DNA of 10,371 nt from CAZYMF01 sp964648215 (lineage in GTDB: Bacteria; Desulfobacterota; Binatia; HRBIN30; JACQVA1), in contig CAZYMF010000173.1 in NCBI GenBank assembly GCA_964648215.1, positions 1 to 10,371 of the forward strand. Reading direction: 5' to 3'. Position numbers and translations under genes: made by a program. The stretch's first letter is position 1; each line of letters starts with the position of its first letter. Under the pieces are notes generated by a model, which worked only from the letters and a program-made list of their open reading frames with translations, had not been told where the DNA came from and searched no databases. Below, piece after piece: positions 1 through 6,943 of this stretch.

Positions 1-111
1 TGCCTGGCAGAGGACCTCGCCGGCCTGAACGTGCGGCGCGACGAGGGGCGCATCCGCTTCAGCCACCAGGCTTGCATCGTGGTCGCCAAGCCGACTCCCG
101 CCACGGCCTGA
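1..111 (+). CDS. C-terminal fragment of an unidentified protein (possibly a class I methyltransferase)
   Basis: Frame 1 is open from the window edge to the TGA at 109-111 and gives 36 residues, so only the 3' end of a gene is present. The tail reads like a closing beta-strand pair, with IRFSHQACIVVAKP just before the end. Ending in a hydrophobic strand followed by A(R)KP is typical of many class I SAM-dependent methyltransferases. No catalytic motif lies inside the window, so that name is only a guess from the tail; the C-terminus of a PLP-dependent class V aminotransferase was also considered. It reads in the same direction as the cysteine synthase fusion but is separated from it by 436 bases and a strong hairpin, so it is probably a different transcription unit. 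Confidence 0.45.
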   Translation, partial: CLAEDLAGLNVRRDEGRIRFSHQACIVVAKPTPATA

Positions 112-141
112 GGGCTTCGCAAGAGGAGCCCCTCACCCCCA

Positions 142-173
142 CCCCTCTCCCCGCGGCAGTGCGGGGAGAGGGG
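142..173. repeat. Perfect 13-bp inverted repeat (REP-like hairpin)
   Basis: CCCCTCTCCCCGC at 142-154 pairs perfectly with GCGGGGAGAGGGG at 161-173 around a six-base loop. It begins 31 bases after the stop of the partial upstream gene. There is no T-tract on either side, so it is not a standard intrinsic terminator, although it could stall or protect a transcript end. Units of this C-rich/G-rich type are widespread dispersed intergenic repeats in high-GC Gram-negative genomes. That it belongs to such a family here is an inference from its look. Confidence 0.75.
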
Positions 174-216
174 GGATCGGTCGCGGCCACCCGATCCAAG
201 AGAAAATCGACAGTCT

Positions 217-288
217 CTTACCAAGGAGGGGGATAGTGGAGGTGCTGACGCGCCGTTCCAAAACCTCCCCTGACCCCTCCTTGGTAAG
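217..288. repeat. Perfect 15-bp inverted repeat around a 42-base spacer
   Basis: CTTACCAAGGAGGGG at 217-231 is the exact reverse complement of CCCCTCCTTGGTAAG at 274-288. The right arm runs on into GAGGGGAACC, so short C/G-rich sub-repeats nest within it. The spacer (232-273) has no recognisable gene or promoter. The layout suits a dispersed, possibly mobilised palindromic repeat (a REP/BIME or MITE-like pair), but no transposase or clear target-site duplication is visible. Confidence 0.75.
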
Positions 289-448
289 GAGGGGAACCCT
301 CGACGGACTGTTCATTGGTAGGAGGCGCCATCACGACGGGGCGGAGGTCCGCTTTCCCTTATCTACCAATGACTTGCGGCGACTCCGGCGCCGATGCGGT
401 ACGCCCGGGGAGGCTGCGGCAAGCGGAAATTCTACGGCCGAAACTCAT

Positions 449-496
449 TTTCAACGCTCGCTCCCACGGCGATTCAAACGGGCCCGGGGCTACAAC
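449..496 (+). promoter_or_regulatory. Triple 12-bp direct-repeat array with -10-like hexamer
   Basis: Three head-to-tail 12-base units lie at 449-460 (TTTCAACGCTCG), 461-472 (CTCCCACGGCGA) and 473-484 (TTCAAACGGGCC). All have T at unit position 2 and ACG at positions 6-8. Six bases separate the last unit from TACAAC at 491-496, which matches the TATAAT consensus at four of six positions. The array end is 63 bases before the ATG of the cysteine synthase fusion. A second array with the same unit pattern and spacing lies at 6938-6985. Direct repeats with roughly one-helical-turn spacing just upstream of a -10 are the known binding layout for SARP/OmpR-type activators, and a SARP-like regulator is encoded in this window. 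The binding assignment is inference. Confidence 0.5.
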
Positions 497-515
497 TGGC
501 CGCAAGTCGACAGGC

Positions 516-539
516 GCGGCCGCGAGCCGCCGAAAGGAG
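516..539 (+). promoter_or_regulatory. Leader hairpin abutting the ribosome binding site
   Basis: GCGGC (516-520) pairs with GCCGC (526-530) around the five-base loop CGCGA. The Shine-Dalgarno AAAGGAG follows at 533-539, eight bases before the ATG at 548. The counterpart leader at 7000-7028 has the same loop length and the same position relative to AAAGGAG but a different stem sequence (GCGGGC/GCCCGC), so pairing is preserved while bases change. This hints that the structure matters, although two examples in GC-rich DNA are weak proof. Confidence 0.4.
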
Positions 540-547
540 CAAGGCAG

Positions 548-2065
548 ATGGCCAGATTCGACAGCATCCTCGAGACGATCGGAAACACGCCGGTGGTGCG
601 GATCCGCAAGCTGGCGCCCGCGGGGGTCAACCTCTTCGTGAAGGTGGAGTCGTTCAACCCGATGGGATCGGTCAAGGACCGCATGGCGCGCGCGGTGATC
701 GAAGATGCCGAGCGCTCCGGTGCGCTGCAGCCGGGCCAGACGGTGGTGGAAGCCACGAGCGGCAACACGGGCATCGCGCTGGCGATGGTTTGCGCGCAGA
801 AGGGTTACCCGCTGGTGGTGACCATGGCGGAGAACTTCAGCGTCGAGCGGCGGCGCCTCATGCGCTTCCTCGGCGCCCGGGTCGTTCTGACCCCGGCCTC
901 CGAGAAGGGGACCGGCATGCTGGCGAAAGCTGCCGAGCTGGCGCGCACGCACGGCTGGTTCCTCACCCGCCAGTTCGACAACGAGGTCAACGCCGACGCC
1001 CACTCCGAGACCACCGCGCGGGAGATCCTCGCCGACTTCGCCGCGGACGGCCTGGACTACTGGGTGAGCGGTTTCGGAACCGGCGGCACGCTGAAGGGCG
1101 TCGCGCGGACGCTGAAGCAGGAGAGCCCGCGCACCCGCATCGTCGCCTGCGAGCCGGACAACGCTCCCGTCCTCGGCAGCGGCATCCCCCAGCCGCGCGG
1201 CGCGGACGACTCGCCGTCGGCCAGCCATCCGATGTTCCGCCCGCACCTGATGCAGGGCTGGAGCCCCGACTTCGTCTCCAAGCTCACCGAGGACGCCGTG
1301 CACGACGGCCTGGTGGACGAGGTGATGCCGGTGAGCGGCGCCGAGGCGTTGCGCCTGTCCCGGGCGCTGGCGCGTGCGGAGGGCATCTTCTGCGGCATCT
1401 CCAGCGGCGCCACCTTCGCCGGAGCCCTCGAGATCTGCAAGCGGGCGCCGCAGGGAGCGAACGTGCTCTGCATGCTGACCGACACCGGCGAGCGCTACCT
1501 CAGCACGCCGCTGTTCGAGGACGTCGACACCGAGATGAACGCGGAGGAGATGGAGATCTCCCGCTCGACGCCGAACTACCGCTTCGACGCGCCCGCCGCT
1601 GCTTGTCCGGCAAAGCCGGCGCCGCCGCCGTCGAACGGTGCCGACCCCGAAGCCGATGCGATCGTCTCACAGGCACTGGCCGACCCGGATCAGGCGGTCG
1701 TGATGTTCGCCCTGGAGTGGTGCGAGTTCTGCTGGTCGGTGCGCAAGCTCTTCGGCCGGCTCGGAATTCCCTACCGCACCGTCGACCTCGACTCGGTGGA
1801 GTACCAGGCCGACAACCTCGGCGGCAGGATCCGCGCCGCTCTGGCGCGGCGGATCGGTGCGCCGACGATTCCCCAGGTGTTCATCGCCGGCCGGCACGTC
1901 GGCGGCTGCACGGAGGTCTTCGAAGCCCATCGGAGCGGCGAGCTGCAGGAGCAGTTGCTCCGCGCGGGCGTCGCGTTCGACACGGAGGCCGACGTCGATC
2001 CGTACGGCCTGCTTCCCGGATGGCTGCACCCGCGGCAAACGGAGGCATCGTGCCATGACCGATAG
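548..2065 (+). CDS. Cysteine synthase (CysK-like) fused to a C-terminal glutaredoxin domain
   Basis: The protein has 505 residues. Residues 1-325 are a fold-type II PLP enzyme of the O-acetylserine sulfhydrylase family. The PLP lysine is K43 in GSVKDR, the substrate loop is TSGNTG (70-75), the phosphate-binding loop is GTGGT (177-181), GISSGA lies at 283-288 and TDTGERYLST at 311-320. A proline/alanine-rich linker (about 348-365) leads to a glutaredoxin domain (about 370-475) with active site CEFC (392-395), cis-proline TIPQVF (440-445) and GGCTE (452-456). About 15 extra residues (216-231) precede PHLMQG, where canonical CysK has a short PHKIQG loop. The ATG at 548 is chosen because AAAGGAG lies eight bases upstream and CysK homology begins directly. 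The likely role is PLP-dependent beta-replacement on an activated serine with sulfide or another nucleophile, with the attached domain performing thiol-disulfide or glutathione exchange. Cysteine itself as product is likely but unproven. It is the first gene of a pair overlapping the oxygenase gene. Confidence 0.9.
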   Translation: MARFDSILETIGNTPVVRIRKLAPAGVNLFVKVESFNPMGSVKDRMARAVIEDAERSGALQPGQTVVEATSGNTGIALAMVCAQKGYPLVVTMAENFSVERRRLMRFLGARVVLTPASEKGTGMLAKAAELARTHGWFLTRQFDNEVNADAHSETTAREILADFAADGLDYWVSGFGTGGTLKGVARTLKQESPRTRIVACEPDNAPVLGSGIPQPRGADDSPSASHPMFRPHLMQGWSPDFVSKLTEDAVHDGLVDEVMPVSGAEALRLSRALARAEGIFCGISSGATFAGALEICKRAPQGANVLCMLTDTGERYLSTPLFEDVDTEMNAEEMEISRSTPNYRFDAPAAACPAKPAPPPSNGADPEADAIVSQALADPDQAVVMFALEWCEFCWSVRKLFGRLGIPYRTVDLDSVEYQADNLGGRIRAALARRIGAPTIPQVFIAGRHVGGCTEVFEAHRSGELQEQLLRAGVAFDTEADVDPYGLLPGWLHPRQTEASCHDR

Positions 2066-3095
2066 AATCGACCAGGTGCCGGTTCTCGATATCCGGCAAC
2101 TCACGGACGATCCTGCGGCGCTGGCGGCTCTCGACCGCGCGTGCGCGGCCTGGGGTTTCTTTCAGGTGACCGGCCACGGCATCCCGCAGGAGCTGATCGA
2201 CGCCACGCTCGCGCGGATGCGGGAGTTCTTCGCTCTGCCGGTGCAGCAAAAGCGGGCCGTCGAGCGCACGGCCACCAACGCGTGGGGTTTCTTCGACCGC
2301 GAGCTGACCAAGAACACGCGCGACTGGAAGGAGATCTACGATGTGGGTCCGGCCGTGACCAGCGGCGCGCTCGCCGGCAACGTGCCGCAGTGGCCGGCGT
2401 CGCCGCCCGAGTTCCGGGCGACCATCCTCGCCTTCCAGGAAGCCTGCACCCGGCTTGCCCACCGGTTGCTCGCGGCGCTCGCCCACAACCTCGGCGCCCC
2501 CGCCGCTGCTCTCCTCGACGCCTTCGGGCCGCGGCACACGAGCTTCCTGCGCCTGAACTACTACCCGCCGTGCGACGACCCGGCATCGCCCGATGCGGCG
2601 ACGATGCCGGCGTCGGGGCAGCTCGGAGTCCACCATCACACCGACGCCGGCGCCCTGACGATTCTGCTGCAGGACGACCAGCCGGGGCTGCAGGTGGAGC
2701 GTGAAGGGAGGTGGTATCTGGTGGAGCCGCGATCCGATGCGCTGGTCGTCAACGTCGGCGACGTCGTGCAGGTGTGGTCGAACGATCGCTACCGGGCCGC
2801 CCTGCATCGCGTTCTCGCCAATCGCGAGAGGGCGCGCTACAGCGCGCCGTTCTTCTTCAACCCGGCCTGCGAGGCGACCTATGCGCCGCTGCCGAGCGCC
2901 TGCGGTGACGACGGGCCGCACTACCGGCCCATCCGCTGGGGCGAGTTCCGCGCCGCGCGCGCCGCCGGCGACTACGCCGATTGCGGCGAGGAGATACAAA
3001 TCGCGCACTTCCGGCTGCCGGGAGAGCGCGGGCTACGCCCGCAGCCCAAAGTCGAAAGCCCGGAGAACTGGATCACTGAACCAGTGAATCAGTGA
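2055..3095 (+). CDS. Isopenicillin N synthase-like / 2-oxoglutarate-type Fe(II) oxygenase
   Basis: The protein has 346 residues, the usual length for this family. An N-terminal DIOX_N-like half includes WGFFQVTGHGIP (33-44). The C-terminal double-stranded beta-helix carries the iron-binding triad H195-x-D197 and H251. RxS is R261-S263, and the RLNYYPPC stretch (166-173) matches the substrate or co-substrate wall of plant-type and bacterial dioxygenases. The reaction is an oxidation by a mononuclear non-haem iron centre. The sequence does not decide whether 2-oxoglutarate is used, as in most relatives, or not, as in isopenicillin N synthase. The ATG at 2055 overlaps the end of the cysteine synthase fusion by 11 bases in another frame; GGAGG (2041-2045) lies nine bases upstream inside that gene, pointing to coupled translation. 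The partner suggests a substrate related to cysteine or a thiol product, which is inference. Confidence 0.88.
   Translation: MTDRIDQVPVLDIRQLTDDPAALAALDRACAAWGFFQVTGHGIPQELIDATLARMREFFALPVQQKRAVERTATNAWGFFDRELTKNTRDWKEIYDVGPAVTSGALAGNVPQWPASPPEFRATILAFQEACTRLAHRLLAALAHNLGAPAAALLDAFGPRHTSFLRLNYYPPCDDPASPDAATMPASGQLGVHHHTDAGALTILLQDDQPGLQVEREGRWYLVEPRSDALVVNVGDVVQVWSNDRYRAALHRVLANRERARYSAPFFFNPACEATYAPLPSACGDDGPHYRPIRWGEFRAARAAGDYADCGEEIQIAHFRLPGERGLRPQPKVESPENWITEPVNQ
3073..3087. terminator. Small hairpin between convergent genes (possible terminator)
   Basis: TCACTG (3073-3078) pairs with CAGTGA (3082-3087) around AAC. It sits inside the last codons of the oxygenase gene and is followed by a T-rich stretch (TTGTTCCTTTT, 3100-3110). 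Only 14 bases separate the two convergent stop codons, so transcription in both directions must end near here. The stem is short and the T-run interrupted, so confidence is low. Confidence 0.3.
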
Positions 3096-3109
3096 GTCAT
3101 TGTTCCTTT

Positions 3110-3649
3110 TCACCCTCGGCCCTCGACCAGCTCGGCCGTCCAGACGTCGTCGAGCGGCATCTCGATCTGTTTCTGGGCGCGCCGGACGGACTCGGCGTCC
3201 GGCGCTTCGTAGAGACAGATCATGCGACAACGATCGGCCGAGAAGTAGGTGCGCAGAAAATGTACGCGGTGCAGGTCCAGGCACCAGGCGCCGGCCTCTT
3301 CCCGGGCTTGCAGCGGTTCGAACTCGACGGGCTGGCCAAACGACCGCTCGACGATCACCAGCTCCAGCTTCGGGTCGGTCTTCGCCGCTCCGCCGGTGGG
3401 CGGCTGCAAGACCGCGCTCTTCCAGATTCGTTCGGCCGGCAGGGCCAACTGCCCATTGGCCCGCCGTACCGCCTCGGCGTCGGGAGCGCCGAACTCGCAG
3501 ACCATCTGCAGCCCGCCGGCGGCGAGGTAGGTGCGCAGGTGGCGAACGCGATTCGTCTGCAGACACCGCATGCCCTGGGCTTCGAGGTCTCGCACCCCGT
3601 CCGGCGTGACCGGGTCGGGGAGTCGCCTTTCGACGATGACGTGTTCCAT
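3110..3649 (-). CDS. Tandem DUF4242-like small protein
   Basis: The protein has 179 residues made of two copies of one domain, about residues 3-81 and 97-175, joined by a PPTGGAAKTDPK linker. Both copies share VIVER near the start, RVxxLRTY in the middle and APDAExVRRA followed by Q, P and W at fixed distances. The pattern fits the DUF4242 (SCO4226-like, nickel-binding) ferredoxin-like fold; most members have a single domain of roughly 80-90 residues. No signal peptide or membrane segment is visible, so it is probably cytoplasmic. The start is the ATG at 3649-3647, with GGAGGG (3662-3657) seven bases upstream. It shares one base with the stop codon of the regulator (TGATG), so the two are likely co-translated and functionally linked, for example as a ligand- or metal-sensing partner. 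No biochemical function can be assigned from sequence. Confidence 0.8.
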   Translation of the reverse strand: MEHVIVERRLPDPVTPDGVRDLEAQGMRCLQTNRVRHLRTYLAAGGLQMVCEFGAPDAEAVRRANGQLALPAERIWKSAVLQPPTGGAAKTDPKLELVIVERSFGQPVEFEPLQAREEAGAWCLDLHRVHFLRTYFSADRCRMICLYEAPDAESVRRAQKQIEMPLDDVWTAELVEGRG

Positions 3650-6600
3650 CACAACGCCCTCCGGCTCTTGCGCGAGGCGCCGGGTATGGCGTCCCGCTCC
3701 AAGAGCGATTTCATCGCATGGCGCGCGTGTGCCGACAGCACGGCGGGTGCGGCGCGCAGCTCGGCGAGCCGGTGTCGGCGCTCGCCGGCATTCTCCGGCG
3801 CCGTGGCGCAGTGTGCCAGGAGCGCCCGCGCCAGGGCGATGTCGCTCGGGGACTCCAGCGCCTGCGCCAGTCGCAAAGCCTCCTCGGCGCGCCGCTGCGC
3901 CTGCTGCGGCCGGGCGCGACCAACGTCGATCTCCGCCGCGCGGGTGAGCACGAAGGCCAGCCGATGCTTGGCATCGACGACCCGCAACCCTTCGAGAGCC
4001 TCGTCCAAGCCGCCGGTATCTTCGTCCCCGAGAGTATACTGCGACAGCGCGGCGAGCGCCGCCGCAAAGGGCGCTTCGCTGCCGCCGCGCAGCTTGTCGG
4101 CGATGGGGGACAGCTCGGCGGCATGCGCCCGCGCCGACTCGTGCTGCCCGGCATCGAGCTCCAGCATGCAGAGATGGGCCAGAGCCTGGAACTCGTCCTC
4201 GTGGTCCCCGTCGCGGCAAGCCAGGATTCGCGCCTGCTTGAAGAGCTCCGCCGCTTCCTCGAGCCGGCCCTGGTGCATGCGCAGCATTCCGAACCCGTCG
4301 GCGATGGCGACCGGCTCGATGCCGAGCTGTTTTGCAAGCCCGCGGGCTTCCAGGAGCAGCGTTTCGGCCTGCCCGAGATCGCGCTCCACCAGCGCCAGGC
4401 AGCGTGCCGCCTCGGCCATCGCCACAACCCGTTCGGCGGCATCGGCGGAGCGGCTGACGAACTCGGCGCGCAGCATGTGCCGCTGCGCGTCCGACCAGGC
4501 GCCTTCCTCCCAGCGCAGGTAGCTGATCATGTGGAACCCCAACCGGGCGTGCTCGAGGCAACCGAAGGCGAGCGCCTCTTCGGCGAGGGCTTCGATCCGC
4601 CGCGCCTCCTCGTCGAGTCGCTCGGGCCGGCGCGCCGCGACGGCGATCTGGCCGAGCTCCAACAGGAGCTGGACACGCTCGGGCTCGCGCAGCCCTTCGG
4701 CATGATGCATCCCGCGGCGCGCCAGGGTCTCGGCCGCGGCGTTGGCGAAAAGGCGTAAACAGCGCCGGCCCGCGGTGACGCACGCGCGCGCCGCCGTCGC
4801 CGCCTCGCCAGCCAGCGCCGCATGGTGGGCAATCTCGGCGGCCGCCATTTCGTCCGGCTCGCCGACGTCGGCGAGGGCCTGGGCGACACGGGCGTGCATG
4901 AGACGCCGCCGCGGCTGCGAGACGTCGCCGTACACCACGCTGCGCACGATGTCGTGGGCAAAGGAATAGGTGTCGCGTGCCTCGTCCGCGTCGTCCGTCG
5001 ACCTGAGCAACGCGTGCCGTTCGAGAGTTTCGAGGGCGGCCACCAGGGCCTCGGAGTCGATCGACATGAGCTGCGCCAGCCGATCGACGCGGAAGGTCTG
5101 GCCCAGCACCGCGCCCCAACGCAGCACGTCTGCCGCCACGGCGGGCAGGCGTTCCATCCGCTCGCGCACGACTTCCTTCAGCGTGTGCGGCAACGCATCC
5201 CCACGGTGGGGCAGGGCGCGCGCCACCTCGAGAGCGTAGAGCGGGTTGCCGCCGCTTTCGGCGAAGACGCGATCCGCGTCGGCGGCAAGCCCCGAGGCCT
5301 TGACCAGCTCGACGGTCTCTTCGCGGCTGAGCGTTCCGAGAGGAATCTCGTCGAGCGCGGCGTCACGCCGAAGAGCGCGCAAGGCGCGGCACAGGGGGAC
5401 GTTGTCCAGTAGCTCGCCGGCGCGTGCCGCGAGCGCAACGAGCACGGCGCGGTGCCGGTTCATGCGGGCGACGTAGTGCAGCAGCATCGTCGAGGCCTCG
5501 TCGCACCACTGCACGTCGTCGAAGACCAGCAGCACGGGCGGGGCGCTGTGAGCCCGCGCCGCCACCAGCTCGACGACCGCGCCGAAGAGTCGATCGCGGC
5601 TCCAGGCCGCCTCCGATACCGGCGACTGTCCCGGGAGCAGCGGCGCCAGGTCCGCACCGATGGTCGGTCCGAAGCTCGTCGCCGGCAGGCGCTGCAGCGC
5701 GTCCACCCAAGGGCCGTACGGGCGCCCGCTCTCGGCCTCGTAGGCGCATCCCATCAGCACCGTGCCGCCGCAGGTGCGCACTCTGGCGATGAGCTCCGCG
5801 AGCAGTTGGCTCTTGCCGATGCCCGGCTCGCCCGTGAGCAGAACGATGCGCTGGCGGCGCTCGCGCCGAACCTGCTCGACGATTGCCGTGAGGCGCGAGC
5901 GTTGCGCCACCCGACCGATCGGAGCGCGTAGATCCGCCGCCAACGAGGGTCCTTCGGCAGCCTCGTCGATCTCAATGGCCGGTGGGGGCGTCGGGGACGC
6001 GGCGGGGGCCGGCGGGGTCGAGGCCCGTTTGTGTAGCGCCGGCTGCGCCTCGAGCAGGATGTCCGACGGTGCGCCGCCGAGCTCCTCCAGCATGCGCACC
6101 GCGGCTCGGTACTGCTCCTCGGCCTCGCGTTCCCGGCCGGTGCGTGCCAGCAGCCGCACCAACGTCGCGCACGCCGCCTCGTCGAGGGGATCGGCCTGCA
6201 CCAGAGAGCGCGCGTGGACCAGCGCCTCCTCGGGGGCATCGGCGAGACGATCGATCAGGCCGCGCCGCACCGCGGCGTGCAGCTGTCGCAGCTCCTCGCG
6301 CTCGGCGACGCACCAGAACTGGAACTCGTGGAAATCGCTCAGCTCCAGACCTTCGAGAAACCCGCCGCGGAACTCCCGCGCGACATCCTCGAGCGTCGCC
6401 CGCGAAAGCGCGTCGACGCCGGGCGCCAGCATCTGACGGATGCGCAACGTGTCGATGGCAACGCCCTCGGTGTCGAAGCTCACCGTGTCGCCGGCGGTGA
6501 CGATGCGCGGCCGCTCGGGCTCGTCGACCAGGGGGCGCAGCTTGCTCAGGCTCCAGCGCAGCGCGCCGCGCGGGTCGTCGGTGACGTCCCACAGCAGCGA

Positions 6601-6903
6601 GCACAGACGTTCGCGGCGATGCGGCCGGGCGCTGACCACCAGGTAGGCGAGCAGCGCGCGCGTCTTCTTGGACTGGGGCAAGGCCAAAAGCCGGCTACCG
6701 CGGCGCACCTCGATCTCGCCCAGGAAGCAGAGATTCAACGTATCCGGCGCCGGCTTCGCTCGGGCCGGCGAAGCGCGGCGGCCCGGGCCGGCTTCGCTAC
6801 CGGCCCGCTCGGCACTGCGACGGTTGGCAGGTTCGCTCGGCTTCTTCCTGCGCAATCCCGCCGTCGCGGACCCGGTGGGTCGCCTCGGACGTTCCTTCCG
6901 CAT
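3649..6903 (-). CDS. SARP/AfsR-like transcriptional regulator (winged helix + BTAD + AAA ATPase + helical repeats)
   Basis: The protein has 1084 residues. Residues 1-55 are a basic, Ala/Pro/Arg-rich extension. Residues 56-144 form an OmpR-type winged-helix DNA-binding domain (SKKTRALLAYLV, then LWDVTDDPRGALRWSLSKLR). Residues 148-290 are a bacterial transcriptional activator (BTAD) domain with TPR-like helices. After a linker comes a P-loop ATPase with Walker A GEPGIGKS (358-365) and Walker B LLVFDD (458-463), then a winged-helix-like region (about 570-665) and TPR-like helices to the end. This is the layout of AfsR-like STAND regulators, which bind direct repeats and activate transcription, often of specialised metabolism. 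No LuxR-type HTH is present at the C-terminus. The ATG at 6903-6901 is chosen as the first ATG before the DNA-binding domain. No Shine-Dalgarno precedes it, so translation may be nearly leaderless or start elsewhere in residues 1-55. It is divergent from the diiron gene and coupled to the DUF4242-like gene. Confidence 0.88.
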   Translation of the reverse strand: MRKERPRRPTGSATAGLRRKKPSEPANRRSAERAGSEAGPGRRASPARAKPAPDTLNLCFLGEIEVRRGSRLLALPQSKKTRALLAYLVVSARPHRRERLCSLLWDVTDDPRGALRWSLSKLRPLVDEPERPRIVTAGDTVSFDTEGVAIDTLRIRQMLAPGVDALSRATLEDVAREFRGGFLEGLELSDFHEFQFWCVAEREELRQLHAAVRRGLIDRLADAPEEALVHARSLVQADPLDEAACATLVRLLARTGREREAEEQYRAAVRMLEELGGAPSDILLEAQPALHKRASTPPAPAASPTPPPAIEIDEAAEGPSLAADLRAPIGRVAQRSRLTAIVEQVRRERRQRIVLLTGEPGIGKSQLLAELIARVRTCGGTVLMGCAYEAESGRPYGPWVDALQRLPATSFGPTIGADLAPLLPGQSPVSEAAWSRDRLFGAVVELVAARAHSAPPVLLVFDDVQWCDEASTMLLHYVARMNRHRAVLVALAARAGELLDNVPLCRALRALRRDAALDEIPLGTLSREETVELVKASGLAADADRVFAESGGNPLYALEVARALPHRGDALPHTLKEVVRERMERLPAVAADVLRWGAVLGQTFRVDRLAQLMSIDSEALVAALETLERHALLRSTDDADEARDTYSFAHDIVRSVVYGDVSQPRRRLMHARVAQALADVGEPDEMAAAEIAHHAALAGEAATAARACVTAGRRCLRLFANAAAETLARRGMHHAEGLREPERVQLLLELGQIAVAARRPERLDEEARRIEALAEEALAFGCLEHARLGFHMISYLRWEEGAWSDAQRHMLRAEFVSRSADAAERVVAMAEAARCLALVERDLGQAETLLLEARGLAKQLGIEPVAIADGFGMLRMHQGRLEEAAELFKQARILACRDGDHEDEFQALAHLCMLELDAGQHESARAHAAELSPIADKLRGGSEAPFAAALAALSQYTLGDEDTGGLDEALEGLRVVDAKHRLAFVLTRAAEIDVGRARPQQAQRRAEEALRLAQALESPSDIALARALLAHCATAPENAGERRHRLAELRAAPAVLSAHARHAMKSLLERDAIPGASRKSRRAL

Positions 6904-6914
6904 TGAGGGCAACG

Positions 6915-6943
6915 AGTTTACACGGTGCCGAGGCAAATTCCAA
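6915..6943 (-). promoter_or_regulatory. Candidate sigma70-type promoter of the regulator gene
   Basis: Reading the minus strand, TTGGAA (6943-6938) and TAAACT (6920-6915) are separated by 17 bases. Each matches its consensus hexamer at four of six positions. The -10 ends 11 bases before the ATG at 6903, so transcription would begin only a few bases upstream of the start codon, consistent with the missing Shine-Dalgarno. The -35 overlaps the first unit of the direct-repeat array, so a protein on the array could block or alter this promoter. Confidence 0.35.

Larger units (their letters stand above)
112..547. other. 436-base intergenic region with repeats and a candidate promoter
   Basis: No convincing gene is seen here. 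Short open frames crossing it are made of repeat sequence and lack family features. The first half (about 130-300) consists of GC-rich inverted repeats, listed separately. Bases 300-440 show nothing I can assign. The last 100 bases contain a 12-base direct-repeat array, a -10-like hexamer, a small hairpin and a ribosome binding site leading into the cysteine synthase fusion. An in-frame open stretch extends upstream of that gene to about 236, but it runs through the repeats and is not protein-like, so it is treated as non-coding. Confidence 0.7.

Noticed and set aside
217..288. Ends of an insertion sequence
   Set aside because: The arms enclose only 42 bases with no transposase frame and no convincing flanking duplication, so only a small palindromic repeat is claimed.
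236..547. N-terminal extension of the cysteine synthase fusion by 104 residues
   Set aside because: The added part is Arg-rich, crosses repeat DNA and the candidate promoter, and ignores the good Shine-Dalgarno before 548.
359..1303. Long minus-strand open frame opposite the cysteine synthase domain
   Set aside because: Composition is that of a shadow frame (His/Arg/Ala-rich) with no recognisable domain or ribosome site.
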